From: a virus
Reading direction: 5' to 3' (one strand)
Length of the DNA: 42,909 bases
Virus record (IMG/VR): IMGVR_UViG_3300025446_000015
Location: 1-42,909 of that record
Every line of letters begins with the position of its first letter. Positions within the stretch are counted from its first letter, which is position 1. Under the pieces are notes generated by a model. That model saw nothing but the letters and a program-made list of their open reading frames with translations. It did not search any database and was not told the origin of the DNA. Position numbers and translations under genes: made by a program. Below are positions 30,628 to 41,100 of the stretch, one piece after another.

Positions 30628-31212
30628 TTATCCGTTCAAAGGACCAGCATCTCCATCAGTTGTAGGACCATTAACAGATACAGCATCCCACCATTGGTAC
30701 CGAAATGTACATTGGAACTTTTCAATTGTGTTGTTTGTTCCCCAATCAAGTTCCATTGCACCTACTTCAGTTGGAAATGCTCCATTCATTTTATATTGTT
30801 TAATAGTAGGAACATCTAACTTTGAATATTGTTGAACATAAGCATCCACACAATAAGCCGCAGGAGTAGCCGCTGCATTACTACGAATGTTAGCAACATG
30901 GGCATTTAATGCACTTAACCAAAGTTCAAATGCATCTCTGATTAAGAAGTTTTCATCATTCATAATTGTTACTGTCCAAGGATCAAATTCACGATCACCA
31001 GGATAGTAAGTTTTACGACCCATATATGGTACTTCAATTTCACCTAATTTATCCGCTGGTAACGAACTTGTTTGGGCTAAAAGTGTAACTAATCCACTTG
31101 CAGCCCCCACTCCAGTAACTAAACTAGGAAATTGTAAAACGATTTGGAATAGATTGGGTCTGGTACCAGATCCGGTTAAGGCTGCTCGAAACCCTGTAAT
31201 ACTTCTTGCCAT
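30628..31212 (-). CDS. 19: tail tube protein (gp19)
   Basis: A 194-residue tail-tube subunit. RPNLFQIVLQFPSLV (18-32), SLPADKLGEIEVPYMGRKTYYPGDREFDPWTVTIMNDENFLIRDAFELWL (about 50-99) and the C-terminal GAFPTEVGAMELDWG are hallmarks of gp19. It polymerises into the inner tube of the contractile tail. It lies between 18 and 20, as in T4, 24 bases after the sheath gene. Nucleotides 30571-30627 after its stop hold the palindrome noted separately. Confidence 0.95.
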   Translation of the reverse strand: MARSITGFRAALTGSGTRPNLFQIVLQFPSLVTGVGAASGLVTLLAQTSSLPADKLGEIEVPYMGRKTYYPGDREFDPWTVTIMNDENFLIRDAFELWLSALNAHVANIRSNAAATPAAYCVDAYVQQYSKLDVPTIKQYKMNGAFPTEVGAMELDWGTNNTIEKFQCTFRYQWWDAVSVNGPTTDGDAGPLNG

Positions 31213-31236
31213 AATAGTATCTCCTTAAAACCTTTC

Positions 31237-33504
31237 TTAGAATTGACCAACAATCTCAGTGAAATCTACTCCAGTAGGAGTAGCAATGAAATTTAATTGA
31301 ATATAATTAATAGATTTAGCTGGTTGTAAATAAATATCAGCTTCGAATTGGTGTGCATCAATCATTTGTGGTGTATTATTTGTTGCATCACAAACAATTA
31401 GATAATTATATAAACCACGTCTACCTTCAATATCACGTAAAAATGGATCAATTAATCCACGGAATTGTGTCCGAGTAGTATCATCATTCAATTCGAATAA
31501 TGTATATTTTGCCGCTTGTGATATTGCTTGTTCAATATAAATGAATAAACGCCGAACATTAATACGATCAAAAGCTCCCGGTTTAGAAACAAATGTTTTA
31601 TCACCAAAAAGAACCGGTCCTTGACCTGCAAATGAAACTATGGGATTTATACTTGCTTGATATAAAACATCACGATATGCTTGTTTTGGATTCCATGCAA
31701 GAGAAACCACACCCTTTAAATTACCACGATTTAATCCAGCAGGAGAAAACCATGGATCACGTACTTGGTCAGTATAAACACATAATCCGGCTGTATCTCC
31801 ATTTCCTGGAACCCACCGATAAACATCATTATATTTATCATATTTCTGTGACCAATTACCATCCATAAATGCATAAGATGAATATGGTACAGTATTTGCA
31901 TAAGCAACAATATCTGTTGCTTCATTTCCTGCATTATAAACAACTGCATCTTGAGGAGGTGAAAAACAAACTACACAATCTTGTCTTTCTTCTGCAATTT
32001 CTGTAATCAAATATCCAACTACAGTTGCATCATAATTTGCAGTCAAAATTAAACCAAATGAAAAATCATCCACATTAAATAAATCATAACCTAACATTAA
32101 TTCTCCATCAGTTACAGTATTATTTCCATCATTTCCACCTTCAAGAAGAGTAACATATTGAATTGCATTTGATCCACTAGTTAATGGTGTATGACCTATT
32201 GCATAAACTGCACCAGTTCCACTACTTGTAACAATTGGGATAACTAATGCTGCCGCGGCAGGAACATTATTAATTGCACTTACAACTTGGTTTGCAGTAG
32301 TAATACCAGCAGTTCCTGAAGTTGAATTACCTAATGTAACATTAATAGCTGTACCAACTACAGATACACTAGCACTTGTTCCATTTGTACCAAGATTTGT
32401 ATATTGAATTGTAATATTATTTCCAGCACTTCCAACATTTCTAGCTGTATATAAAATTCCAGTAACACCAGCTTCTAATGTTGAAGTAGCAGCCGTTCCA
32501 GCTACATAAAGAGTATCAAAAACCGTATTCTTAGCTTTAGATCCCCAATTATTTAATGGAATTGTTGTCGGAAAATCTAACCAATAAACCCAACTTGATT
32601 TACTGAAAAGAACATTTGGATAATAGATACTATTCCCTTGAGAATCTTGAGCATCTGAAGCTTTAGAAACAAATGCATAAGATTCAATTACATCACCAGG
32701 GGTTCCTGTAATTGTTCCTAAAGTATCAACAAATACTAAATGAAGTTCATCATTTGATCCACCTAAGGCCGCAGTATATGCAGAAGTCCCTGGAGGATTA
32801 GAGAATAAGCCTTTATATTGCCATAATGCAAATTGTTCTGCACTATCACAAATCCAACATTGTATACCATTTCCTAAATCACCCGGATATCGGGCAGCAA
32901 ATTCACCACTATCTGTTTGTTGACCAGCAGCAAAATTGGTTGTATAGTCGTTTGAATTTTGAATTCTTAAACCAACAACTGGAGTTAAAACTGCTTCTTC
33001 AGTAATAATATCTCCACCTGTTGGAATAACTGTAATCGATGGAGGCGAATCAATACTTAATCCTTCTCCAGAACTTGTAACTATTACATCTACGATTTCT
33101 CCATTAGCAACAACTACTGTAGCTGCTGCTCCTGAAGAACCAGAAAATTGTAATGTAGGCACATGAACATATCCTGCACCTGGGACAGTAGGTTCTACAT
33201 ATGTTACACCATCATTAATAACCGCAGCATTTCTTGCATCTGCGGAAATTACTCTTACAACACTTAAATTATTTCCATATTGTAAGAAACTTGATGCTGT
33301 AAACCATGTAGCAGAAGTATCGTTATCAGGTTCACCAAAAGTGTTTTTTAAAGTAATTTCACTATCTACAAGCGTTTTTAAATTTGCAGGACCCCATGTA
33401 AAAGGACCAGCCAAAACACCACCAGTTTCAGCGGTTCCTACAACCGTTGTATCATCATCAATTTCACTAAATTGAACACCTGGACTTAATAAATTAAATG
33501 CCAT
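31237..33504 (-). CDS. 18: tail sheath protein (gp18)
   Basis: A 755-residue contractile sheath protein. The N-terminal NLLSPGVQFSEIDDDTTV, GVLAGPFTWGPANLKTLV and FLQYGNNLSVVRVI, and the C-terminal KPGAFDRINVRRLFIYIEQAI with FEADIYLQPAKSINYIQLNF, are family landmarks. It is about 95 residues longer than T4 gp18, with a Gly/Ser/Thr-rich insertion around 330-460 that probably forms an outer surface domain. AAGGAGATACAAG precedes the ATG. A late-box variant, AATAAATA at 33566-33573, lies 61 bases upstream. Confidence 0.95.
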   Translation of the reverse strand: MAFNLLSPGVQFSEIDDDTTVVGTAETGGVLAGPFTWGPANLKTLVDSEITLKNTFGEPDNDTSATWFTASSFLQYGNNLSVVRVISADARNAAVINDGVTYVEPTVPGAGYVHVPTLQFSGSSGAAATVVVANGEIVDVIVTSSGEGLSIDSPPSITVIPTGGDIITEEAVLTPVVGLRIQNSNDYTTNFAAGQQTDSGEFAARYPGDLGNGIQCWICDSAEQFALWQYKGLFSNPPGTSAYTAALGGSNDELHLVFVDTLGTITGTPGDVIESYAFVSKASDAQDSQGNSIYYPNVLFSKSSWVYWLDFPTTIPLNNWGSKAKNTVFDTLYVAGTAATSTLEAGVTGILYTARNVGSAGNNITIQYTNLGTNGTSASVSVVGTAINVTLGNSTSGTAGITTANQVVSAINNVPAAAALVIPIVTSSGTGAVYAIGHTPLTSGSNAIQYVTLLEGGNDGNNTVTDGELMLGYDLFNVDDFSFGLILTANYDATVVGYLITEIAEERQDCVVCFSPPQDAVVYNAGNEATDIVAYANTVPYSSYAFMDGNWSQKYDKYNDVYRWVPGNGDTAGLCVYTDQVRDPWFSPAGLNRGNLKGVVSLAWNPKQAYRDVLYQASINPIVSFAGQGPVLFGDKTFVSKPGAFDRINVRRLFIYIEQAISQAAKYTLFELNDDTTRTQFRGLIDPFLRDIEGRRGLYNYLIVCDATNNTPQMIDAHQFEADIYLQPAKSINYIQLNFIATPTGVDFTEIVGQF

Positions 33505-33565
33505 CTTGTATCTCCTTAATTCTTATAATCTTTTGCCAATTATGTTTTAATTCTAATTCATTAAA

Positions 33566-33573
33566 TATTTATT
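33566..33573 (-). promoter_or_regulatory. candidate late promoter variant of gene 18
   Basis: AATAAATA (one mismatch to TATAAATA), 61 bases before the gene 18 ATG in the gap after gene 17. The same variant in the same flank (ATAATAAATAT) precedes the glycosyltransferase fusion gene. Confidence 0.4.
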
Positions 33574-33585
33574 ATTTCCAAGACT

Positions 33586-35322
33586 TTAAGCCCATCCAAC
33601 TTCCTGTAATCTTTTAAGTCTATCCATATCAATAGATGCTTTCCTTTGTTCTCTTTTACAAAATTCATCCCAAATTTCACTTTGAGCACTTTTCCAAACA
33701 CATTCTTTAGTTAAAATTTCTTCTTCTTCTTCAATTCCAGTATCAACCCACCCATAAGGTGTTAAATCGTGTTCAAAATTTGGTGCATAATCTTCTTGTA
33801 AACTCTCACGAAGTTTAGCTTCTACCAAATCTCTAAAATGTTTTTGAGTTGTTAACCAAGAAAATACTACAAGTGTCATTACCAAATCATCTTTTTTACC
33901 TTCATCAGCTTGGTATTTGTCATTTTTTAAAACAAATGAAATCAATTCATCTTTAATATCTGCATCATAAAAAATTAATTTTTTATTTTCAATAAGAGTT
34001 TTTAAATTGGCGCATCCAGTTCTACGTACTGGTGTACTCATTTTAACACCGCGTTGAATATTTTTACCTACATTTCCAAATCCTGTTGCTAAAATTTGGC
34101 CAGATCTTCCTTTTGTAGCTACCATTAAAATATTTTCATACTCATGAATATGATGTAAATCATCTGCTACTTGATATCCTGGTCCATCCATTTCTAAAAG
34201 AATATAAGCATTATTATATCTTTTAGCTACAGGAACAATTTCATCAGCTAATAATACTGGTGGAATTGTATTAGACCAATATTTAGCTACTACTTCATAT
34301 GGAGAATCTGTTACATCAATGACTGTAAATGCTGAATTATCTAATTGTTTTCCACGGGCTGTATCTACACAAATTACATAAATATGAGGTTCATCTATAG
34401 TTGATGAAGGGTCTTTCCAAACATCAAAGAAATGTTGTGAATGTTTTGGAGGAAAAGTTTCTATTAATTTTAAGAAACGTCCTGAAATTAAAGTAGCACC
34501 AGATCCAATAAATTCGCATCCAAATTCTTGGTCAAATCTTTCTTGACCAATAATTGATATTGTTTGTTCTGCCCATTCTGGATTTTCATGTCCTGGAACT
34601 TCAGTATAATGAACTTCAAGAGCATGAAAATGATTCCACAAAGGATGGTCATGAGGAAAGTTTGCTTTAACCCATAAATCATGAAAAAGATTTACTCCAT
34701 TAGGTGTTGAAACAATAATAATTTTAGAAGTTGTTCCTTGAGAAATTACAGGATAAGTTGAAGTCCAGAATTTATCAGCTAATTTATTATCAATATGAGC
34801 AAACTCATCCAAAAAGATAACATTAAAAGTTTGTCCACGTACAGATGCGCCCGTAGTGGCATAAGCTGCAATAATACATCCATTTTCTAATTCAATACGA
34901 GTTTTATTCCAAACTTTAACACCTTGTTGAAGCCACATAGGTAATAATTCAAATGCTAATTGAATTTTTCCTAATAATTCAATGGCCGTTTCTCGCTTAT
35001 TTGCAAGAATTCCAATTTTTTTATATTTATTAAATAATACGTAATGTAAAAAATATGCAACCAATGTAGTTGATTTGCCTGATTGCCGAGGCATAACGGT
35101 AATTACAAACCGTTCTTCATGGACTGTTTTAACTAATTGGGCCTGGAAATCCCATAATTTAAAATCTGTAACACCTTCATCAATTGTAACAACTTGAATA
35201 TAATTTGTAATAAAAAAAACAGGATCTTCGGCACACTTTTGTAATTTTTCAAATAATTGAGGTGTCCATTTAACATGAACATTCGTATCTTTAAGAGATG
35301 GATTACCTAAATATGTACTCAT
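33586..35322 (-). CDS. 17: terminase large subunit, packaging motor (gp17)
   Basis: 578 residues from the ATG at 35322. The ATPase has MPRQSGKST (77-85; the RQSGKS form is typical of gp17), ASVRGQTF (159-166) and Walker B VIFLDEFAH (168-176), then the coupling motif IVSTPNG. The nuclease domain has ICVDTARGK (an acidic metal ligand), LEMDGPGYQVADDL and KDDLVMTL. It pumps DNA into the prohead and cuts the concatemer. The start is chosen because the previous gene's TAA overlaps the ATG (TAATG, with ATAGGA upstream) and because T4-like proteins begin there; an upstream extension to 35397 is not needed. Confidence 0.96.
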   Translation of the reverse strand: MSTYLGNPSLKDTNVHVKWTPQLFEKLQKCAEDPVFFITNYIQVVTIDEGVTDFKLWDFQAQLVKTVHEERFVITVMPRQSGKSTTLVAYFLHYVLFNKYKKIGILANKRETAIELLGKIQLAFELLPMWLQQGVKVWNKTRIELENGCIIAAYATTGASVRGQTFNVIFLDEFAHIDNKLADKFWTSTYPVISQGTTSKIIIVSTPNGVNLFHDLWVKANFPHDHPLWNHFHALEVHYTEVPGHENPEWAEQTISIIGQERFDQEFGCEFIGSGATLISGRFLKLIETFPPKHSQHFFDVWKDPSSTIDEPHIYVICVDTARGKQLDNSAFTVIDVTDSPYEVVAKYWSNTIPPVLLADEIVPVAKRYNNAYILLEMDGPGYQVADDLHHIHEYENILMVATKGRSGQILATGFGNVGKNIQRGVKMSTPVRRTGCANLKTLIENKKLIFYDADIKDELISFVLKNDKYQADEGKKDDLVMTLVVFSWLTTQKHFRDLVEAKLRESLQEDYAPNFEHDLTPYGWVDTGIEEEEEILTKECVWKSAQSEIWDEFCKREQRKASIDMDRLKRLQEVGWA

Positions 35323-36842
35323 TATCCTATAACTACATAATACCAATTGTAGGTAGTTAATGCAGCCAGAGCCACAGAATTTGATTCTAATACCCATCCA
35401 GAAGAACTTAAAGAAGTTACAAATGGAGTAGCAGTTGTTAAAGCGGCCGCCGCAGCATTTCCAGGTTCTAAAATGATTGCAGAAGGAGCGGCTGGTAAAT
35501 TAATACCAAAAATTACTGTAATAATTGGAGAAGCTGTATTTGGTGAAGATCCTGTTGTAATAGAAATTAATCCCGCAGCATCTTTACCAGTTATAGTTGC
35601 TGATCCACTTGTTCCTGCTCCTACTCCAAGTGAATAAGTTCCAGAGGTTCCACCAGCCACAATTCTTGCTGTTATATTTCTAGCCGCAAAATCTCCATTA
35701 GTATCTCTCCGAACTAAAGTAGATGGAGTATTAATATTTGTTGCTTGATTTCCGGCTGAAGTTGCAGAAGCAATATTAACCGCAGTTTGACCACCAACTG
35801 TAGCTACTGAAGGACTTGGATAATTTCCTGTTAAATCTCCACCTGCTGTACCAAATGTTACTAAAGTATTTGTTACAGAAACTACACGCCCATTACTATC
35901 AGATACAAATACTGGGATATGTGTTGTATCTCCATATGTACCTGCTGAGCCAACTAATATTAATGTTGGATTTGGATAATCACCTGTTAAATCTCCACCA
36001 GCACTTCCACCAGGAGCAGAACCTGTAATCTCAGCACTTGAAGCTGCAATTATTCTACCCTTTGAATCTACAGTAATTACAGCCACATGACCATTATCTC
36101 CAAAAGTTCCCGCAGTTCCTACAGAACCTAAAATTGGGTTTGGATAATTACCAGATAAATCACCACCAGCAACCAAAGCACCTGAAGTACCACTAGATAA
36201 ATTACCCCATACAACAAGATTTTTAACTCGGAAATCAAGATATGTTGAATTTGTTTTATCTTTAACTTCTAAACCTACCCCAACATCATTAAGTAATGGG
36301 CCATTTATACCAATTTGAAATGTATCTGAATCGGTTCCTGTATCTGTATTTTGTACATGAGCTTCTGAAGCCGCAGTTGCAATATCACCTGCGGAAGCTC
36401 CACCTACAGTTACGACTGTAGGATTTGGATAATTACCAGATAAATCACCACCGGCTGTACCTGATGTACCTATTACATTAGATAAATTAATTCCTAAAGA
36501 AGTTTCAATAGCTTTAATTTCGGCCGACCATTGATTTGCTAAATGACTAAAAAGATATCCATAACCAATTGTATTTTGTGCATGAGTTGCAGGTGTAGTT
36601 CCAAGTTGTCCACGAGAAACAACAAAACCACCTGTTCCTGAAGTTGCTGTAGCTAAAAGAATTTCATTATCTAAAGAAATATAACAAGGTAAATTAATAA
36701 ATGCTGATGGTGTTGAAAATGCTGCCGTACCAGAAGAACTTGTTAAAGCAATAGATAAATTTGAAAAGGCATCATCATTTGCAATTGGTAAAGTTGTATC
36801 TGTTGCTATATTTGTTGGAAATGCTGCCGTATTTGGATTCAT
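35322..36842 (-). CDS. fibre-like structural protein with GGDLSGNYPNP repeats
   Basis: 506 residues. The N-terminal 120 residues (CYISLDNEILLATATSGTGGFVVSRGQLGTTPATH) look like a virion-attachment domain. Four AGGDL(S/T)G(N/D)YP(N/S)P repeats lie at 130-141, 225-236, 281-292 and 333-344, and two copies of a GT(F/Y)GD...V-D-S-GR(I/V) unit follow repeats two and three. Such repeats build trimeric phage fibres. The C-terminal 100 residues (LISITTGSSPNTASPIITV, NLPAAPSAIILEPGNAAAAAL) are a small beta domain common in fibre tips. It sits between 16 and 17, which are adjacent in T4, and is coupled to gp17 by a TAATG overlap. Confidence 0.8.
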   Translation of the reverse strand: MNPNTAAFPTNIATDTTLPIANDDAFSNLSIALTSSSGTAAFSTPSAFINLPCYISLDNEILLATATSGTGGFVVSRGQLGTTPATHAQNTIGYGYLFSHLANQWSAEIKAIETSLGINLSNVIGTSGTAGGDLSGNYPNPTVVTVGGASAGDIATAASEAHVQNTDTGTDSDTFQIGINGPLLNDVGVGLEVKDKTNSTYLDFRVKNLVVWGNLSSGTSGALVAGGDLSGNYPNPILGSVGTAGTFGDNGHVAVITVDSKGRIIAASSAEITGSAPGGSAGGDLTGDYPNPTLILVGSAGTYGDTTHIPVFVSDSNGRVVSVTNTLVTFGTAGGDLTGNYPSPSVATVGGQTAVNIASATSAGNQATNINTPSTLVRRDTNGDFAARNITARIVAGGTSGTYSLGVGAGTSGSATITGKDAAGLISITTGSSPNTASPIITVIFGINLPAAPSAIILEPGNAAAAALTTATPFVTSLSSSGWVLESNSVALAALTTYNWYYVVIG

Positions 36843-36844
36843 AT

Positions 36845-37375
36845 TTAATTTCCTATTTCTTTACTTTTAAGTTTTTCGGCTTTATTCTTTCTAGCCTGTT
36901 CTAATAATTCCAATGCATCCATTGTTGTTCCTTCAAAAATGAATGTATTATCTCCTGGTTTTTCTGAAAGTATTTCAGGCATATTCGTAGTATTTTGTTG
37001 AACTTTCCGAATATCTTTTTGAAGTGTCATTAATTCATTAGTTCCTTCAAGTAAAACTTTTAAAAGAACACCAGCAACTTCAAAAGCTCTAGGATGTTCA
37101 TTATCTTTTGCAACATCCATTATACCATCTAAAACTTCATTTCCTTTTAATAATAATGAATGTAAATTACTTCGTGCAAAATCATAATCATCTGAAGCTT
37201 CTTTTGTAAGTCTTGGTGCTGGTTCTACAACAACTTCTGGTGAAGATATTGCAGGTACAATTTTCTCTTGTTCTTCAAATGGCATTAAATCATCTATTTC
37301 ATCTTGTGCCATATTTAATGCCTGTGTAATTTTGGTTGCAATGGGCTGTTTAGGTGGCCGTCCTCTATTTGCCAT
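36845..37375 (-). CDS. 16: terminase small subunit (gp16)
   Basis: 176 residues. The core YDFARSNLHSLLLKGNEVLDGIMDVAKDNEHPRAFEVAGVLLKVLLEGTNELM (about 64-116) matches the conserved gp16 oligomerisation helices of T4. The N-terminus is basic and Pro-rich (MANRGRPPKQPIATK), as expected for DNA recognition, and the C-terminus has FEGTTMDALELLEQARKNKAEK. It stimulates the gp17 ATPase and helps recognise the concatemer. Two bases separate it from the fibre-like gene. Confidence 0.92.
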   Translation of the reverse strand: MANRGRPPKQPIATKITQALNMAQDEIDDLMPFEEQEKIVPAISSPEVVVEPAPRLTKEASDDYDFARSNLHSLLLKGNEVLDGIMDVAKDNEHPRAFEVAGVLLKVLLEGTNELMTLQKDIRKVQQNTTNMPEILSEKPGDNTFIFEGTTMDALELLEQARKNKAEKLKSKEIGN

Positions 37376-37383
37376 AAAAATAT

Positions 37384-38130
37384 TTATTCTTCCGTAATAT
37401 CTATATTATAAGGATCTTCCAAATTCCCAGTATCTGGATTTGCTGTAACAATTACACTAGCTCCTGTATCTGTTAAATTTACAGTAGCATCTGTAATAAC
37501 AGGTTTTTGACGAATTGGAGGATATATATGTCCTTGTGCTTGGAAATCAAATTGCCATTCAATAATACGTTTATCTTGAAAATTTCCTTCATAAGAATCA
37601 TTATGAGAAGAATTTATCAAAGTTATTATAATATCTCTTTTAATACACATTTCTGGAATATCATCAATAGATACTACATAATCTGGTTTAAAAAATGGTA
37701 AAATTTGTTCTAAAATAGCATAAGAATCGCTTAAAGTACGTGCTTGCATATATAATGAAAAATCAAATAACATTGGTACTGGATTTAATTGTACTAATGC
37801 TGAAGGTCCATTTCCTGAAGAAGCCACCCGATAATAAATTGAACTTAATTTTCTTTTTCCATCAAAATGAGGTGCTTGTGTTAATTCAAATGCCATTCTA
37901 GGCAAAACAATTTCTACATGCTTTTGTAAAGGTTCATTTCCGGCATTTGGATCTTGTTCCATACGAATACCCCATTTTTCTTTAGCTGCTTGATTTAGAG
38001 GTACTTTAATGGTTTTAACTGCTTTTGTTTTAGGATCTATTCTTTGGATAGAAATATCGTCAAAAATATATCCAAATGCATTAGTAATTTTTTCGATAGT
38101 ATGAAAATTGAAAACTGGGTTACCTAGCAT
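37384..38130 (-). CDS. 15: tail completion and sheath-stabiliser protein (gp15)
   Basis: 248 residues matching T4 gp15: NAFGYIFDDISIQRIDPKTK near the N-terminus, IRVPLNQAAKEKW-like VPLNQAAKEKWG, LPRMAFELTQ, the NPVPMLFDFSLYMQARTLSDSYAILEQILPFFKPDY block (about 119-153), and IIEWQFDFQAQGHIYPP. It caps the sheath at the head-proximal end of the tail. It lies before 16 as in T4. AGGAGTAT precedes the ATG. The 3' part (DPDTGNLEDPYN) is acidic. Confidence 0.92.
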   Translation of the reverse strand: MLGNPVFNFHTIEKITNAFGYIFDDISIQRIDPKTKAVKTIKVPLNQAAKEKWGIRMEQDPNAGNEPLQKHVEIVLPRMAFELTQAPHFDGKRKLSSIYYRVASSGNGPSALVQLNPVPMLFDFSLYMQARTLSDSYAILEQILPFFKPDYVVSIDDIPEMCIKRDIIITLINSSHNDSYEGNFQDKRIIEWQFDFQAQGHIYPPIRQKPVITDATVNLTDTGASVIVTANPDTGNLEDPYNIDITEE

Positions 38131-38140
38131 ATACTCCTAT

Positions 38141-41100
38141 TTATCGTTTCCGTTGTAGCAATATATTAGAATCGGTAAATTCTCCCACCTTTTCAAAATC
38201 AGGAAGCATTTTTAATAATTCAGATCTAAGTATTTGTCCTTCATACATTTCATTTTCATAAGATTCGATAAAAATCCAATCTGTCTTTTTCAAAATTTCT
38301 TTTCCACCTTCGATTAGATTTTTTTCTGCTCCTTGGATATCTACAAATAAAAGATTAATATGGTCAATATTTTCTTTTTTAACTAAATCATCTAAAGTCA
38401 TACAAGGAACTTTGATTGTTTTATCAAATTTTACTTGTGGATGCATTTTCAAATGTTCTTTAGGTTTAAGAATAGAACTTGAATGGTCATTTATCCCATC
38501 ATCACTATTTGAAAGATTAAAATCAATTTCACCAGTATAATCTGCTATAGCAGTTTGTATAATTCTAGCTTGAGGAACATTACAAATTAATTGAAAAATA
38601 TGCCTAGGATCTGGTTCAACAGCAAAATATTTTGGTGTGCAAACACAAGCATCATAAATCCATTTTGTATCTGATCCATTATATGCTCCTAATTCTACAA
38701 CTATTGGATTTTTATAAGAATGTAATAATTGTTTAATATAAGATTTATCCATTGTCTCCGCTGGTTGGAATTTATATAAAATGGGTTGATGAACACCACG
38801 GACAGAAGTAAAATCCATAGCATTAATATTAATCCTCCATCCAGAAAGGAAAAATTTATTTAATTTTTCAACATCTCCATTTTCTGAACGATTCTCATAT
38901 TCATGTTGAACTATATTGTTTGGAATTCCAACTAAACAACTATGATTTGCATAAAGCAATTTTATTGGTGGTGTTTGTGATAATTTATCTTCAAGTTGAT
39001 TTGGAGTATTAAATTCAATAGATTGAATTCTAGGAAGTATATCTTCTGTTCTATAAATATTCCCATCAAGAGATAATGAATAATTAAAATCTAATTCACC
39101 TTCATTTTGTGCCTTATTTTGTGCATAACAATATGTACAATTTTTACCCAATCTAACAGAATATGTAGAATTATTTTCTAATTCTGGAATAAATGGCATT
39201 TGCCGGTAAAAAATATCATCATCAACTAACATCATCGTATATGGTTTAGAAGGATCTAAAGCCTGTAATAATAAAGGTTTTAATGATTTCGTTTCTGATT
39301 GATTAATAAAATTTGCTTTCGGATGAGATGTGGCAACAAGATAATAACCTTTAAAAAATTCTTCATTTGAATATTTACAAATAACAGATAAATTTTGAAT
39401 TCCTTTAGAATTTTGTTTGATACTTTCTAATAAAGCATCTAATTGTGCTGGTCTATCTTTAGAAAAAACTATAACATTAATTTTATCATTAAAATCTTTC
39501 ATTCTTTGTTCATGACGTAATTTAATACGTGCAATCCAAGTAGCTTCTTGTTCTAAAGAATATCTTGTATCACGATCTAAAGGACCGCGGCTTGTAAAAT
39601 GGAATAAAGGTAAATTAACAGATTCAATTTTCCATCCAGCTTCAACAACCCTTAACCATAAATCCCAATCTTCATAAGTTCCATTAACACAATTAAAAGA
39701 AGCCGCCTCACAATAACCACCTAATTGTTCTACAACCAATCGCCGTAACATCGAACAACTAAATAGTCTATTTCTATTTAATAAACGTTCTACGGTAAAT
39801 GGAGCATCACCATATGCTAAAGTACCATCATTAAATACTAATCCAGGTGTAACTACAGCTACATCATCTTTCATTTTTCCTAAACATTGTGCAATATAAT
39901 CCGGCTCAATCCAATCATCAGAATCAAGTGGTACTATAAATTCACATTCAGGTGGAGCGGCTGCAATACCTCTATTTTTAGCGGGTCCTTGATTTACATC
40001 TGGATTTTCAACCCAAGTTACACCTAAACGATTAACAATTTCTTTTGAATTATCAGTTGATCCACCATCTACAACAATGATAGCTTTTGGTTTTATTGTT
40101 TGTGCTTGAGCACTTAAAATTGCTCTTTCAAGAGTTTTCCCATAATTATAATTAGGAATCACCACGGCAACTGAAGGTAAATTAATGGGTTGAATATCAA
40201 CTAATTTATTTGGTTTTGGTTCTGGAGTAGAATAATAACTGGTTAATAAAGAATCACCTAAAGATGGAAACATATAACGAATTTTTTCAACCATATTACC
40301 AATATTATTTTCAATAAAAGTAATATTTTCTCCAGCGACATAAGAACCACAATATGTTTCTAAATTTCTCATCATAATTGGCATATTCCAAGATAATGCT
40401 TCTTTAATTACAATGGGAAATAATTCAAATTTAGAAGAAAAATAAAACAAATCACATGCCGCATAAAAATTTTCTGTATCATGACGTTCTCCCCAAATGA
40501 CACAATTTTCTGGTTTATTTTTCATTAATGGTTCCCAATAATCTTTAAAATTAGGAGCCTGATTACCTACAAAATGAAATTGAATGTCTGGAAGTTGCCG
40601 AGCAATTTCAAAAAGTTCTCCTTGATTTTTACCTGGTGTAAAAAGGCCAACATTTAAAACATGATATCTTCCAGGATCTAAACCCAATTTACCTAAAGCA
40701 GCTTCACGTGGAGGACGTATATGTGGTTCCGTTTTATATTCAGCAATACTTATAGGTACTCCTAAATGTTCATACATTTTAACATGCCACGGACTAACAA
40801 ATACAAAACGATCTGGTAAATATCTTTTTTGTTGAGGAGGGACAACACATGCTCCATGAGATGTTTCTAATATTTTATATTGCCGTTGAGAATTATAAAT
40901 CATACGAATAGTTTCATCTGGCATAAAATATTCAGGAAATTCTTCAATATGAATTATATTAGGTTCAAAATCTTGGATAATATTTTGTAATTGTTTATGG
41001 CGATCTCCATCCAATGAATAAAATTGGCAAATCTTCTTTATTTTTCGTTTTTGGACATCAAATATAGGAGCAATATCTTGCCATTCTACAACCACAACAT

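Noticed and set aside
35322-35397. Upstream extension of gp17 by 25 residues
   Set aside because: The extension overlaps the fibre-like gene and lacks a ribosome-binding site; the ATG at 35322 is coupled to the previous stop.
35700-36460. Repeated DNA in the fibre-like gene considered as a CRISPR-like array
   Set aside because: The repeats are in frame, vary in sequence and encode the GGDLSGNYPNP motif; the spacing is irregular.
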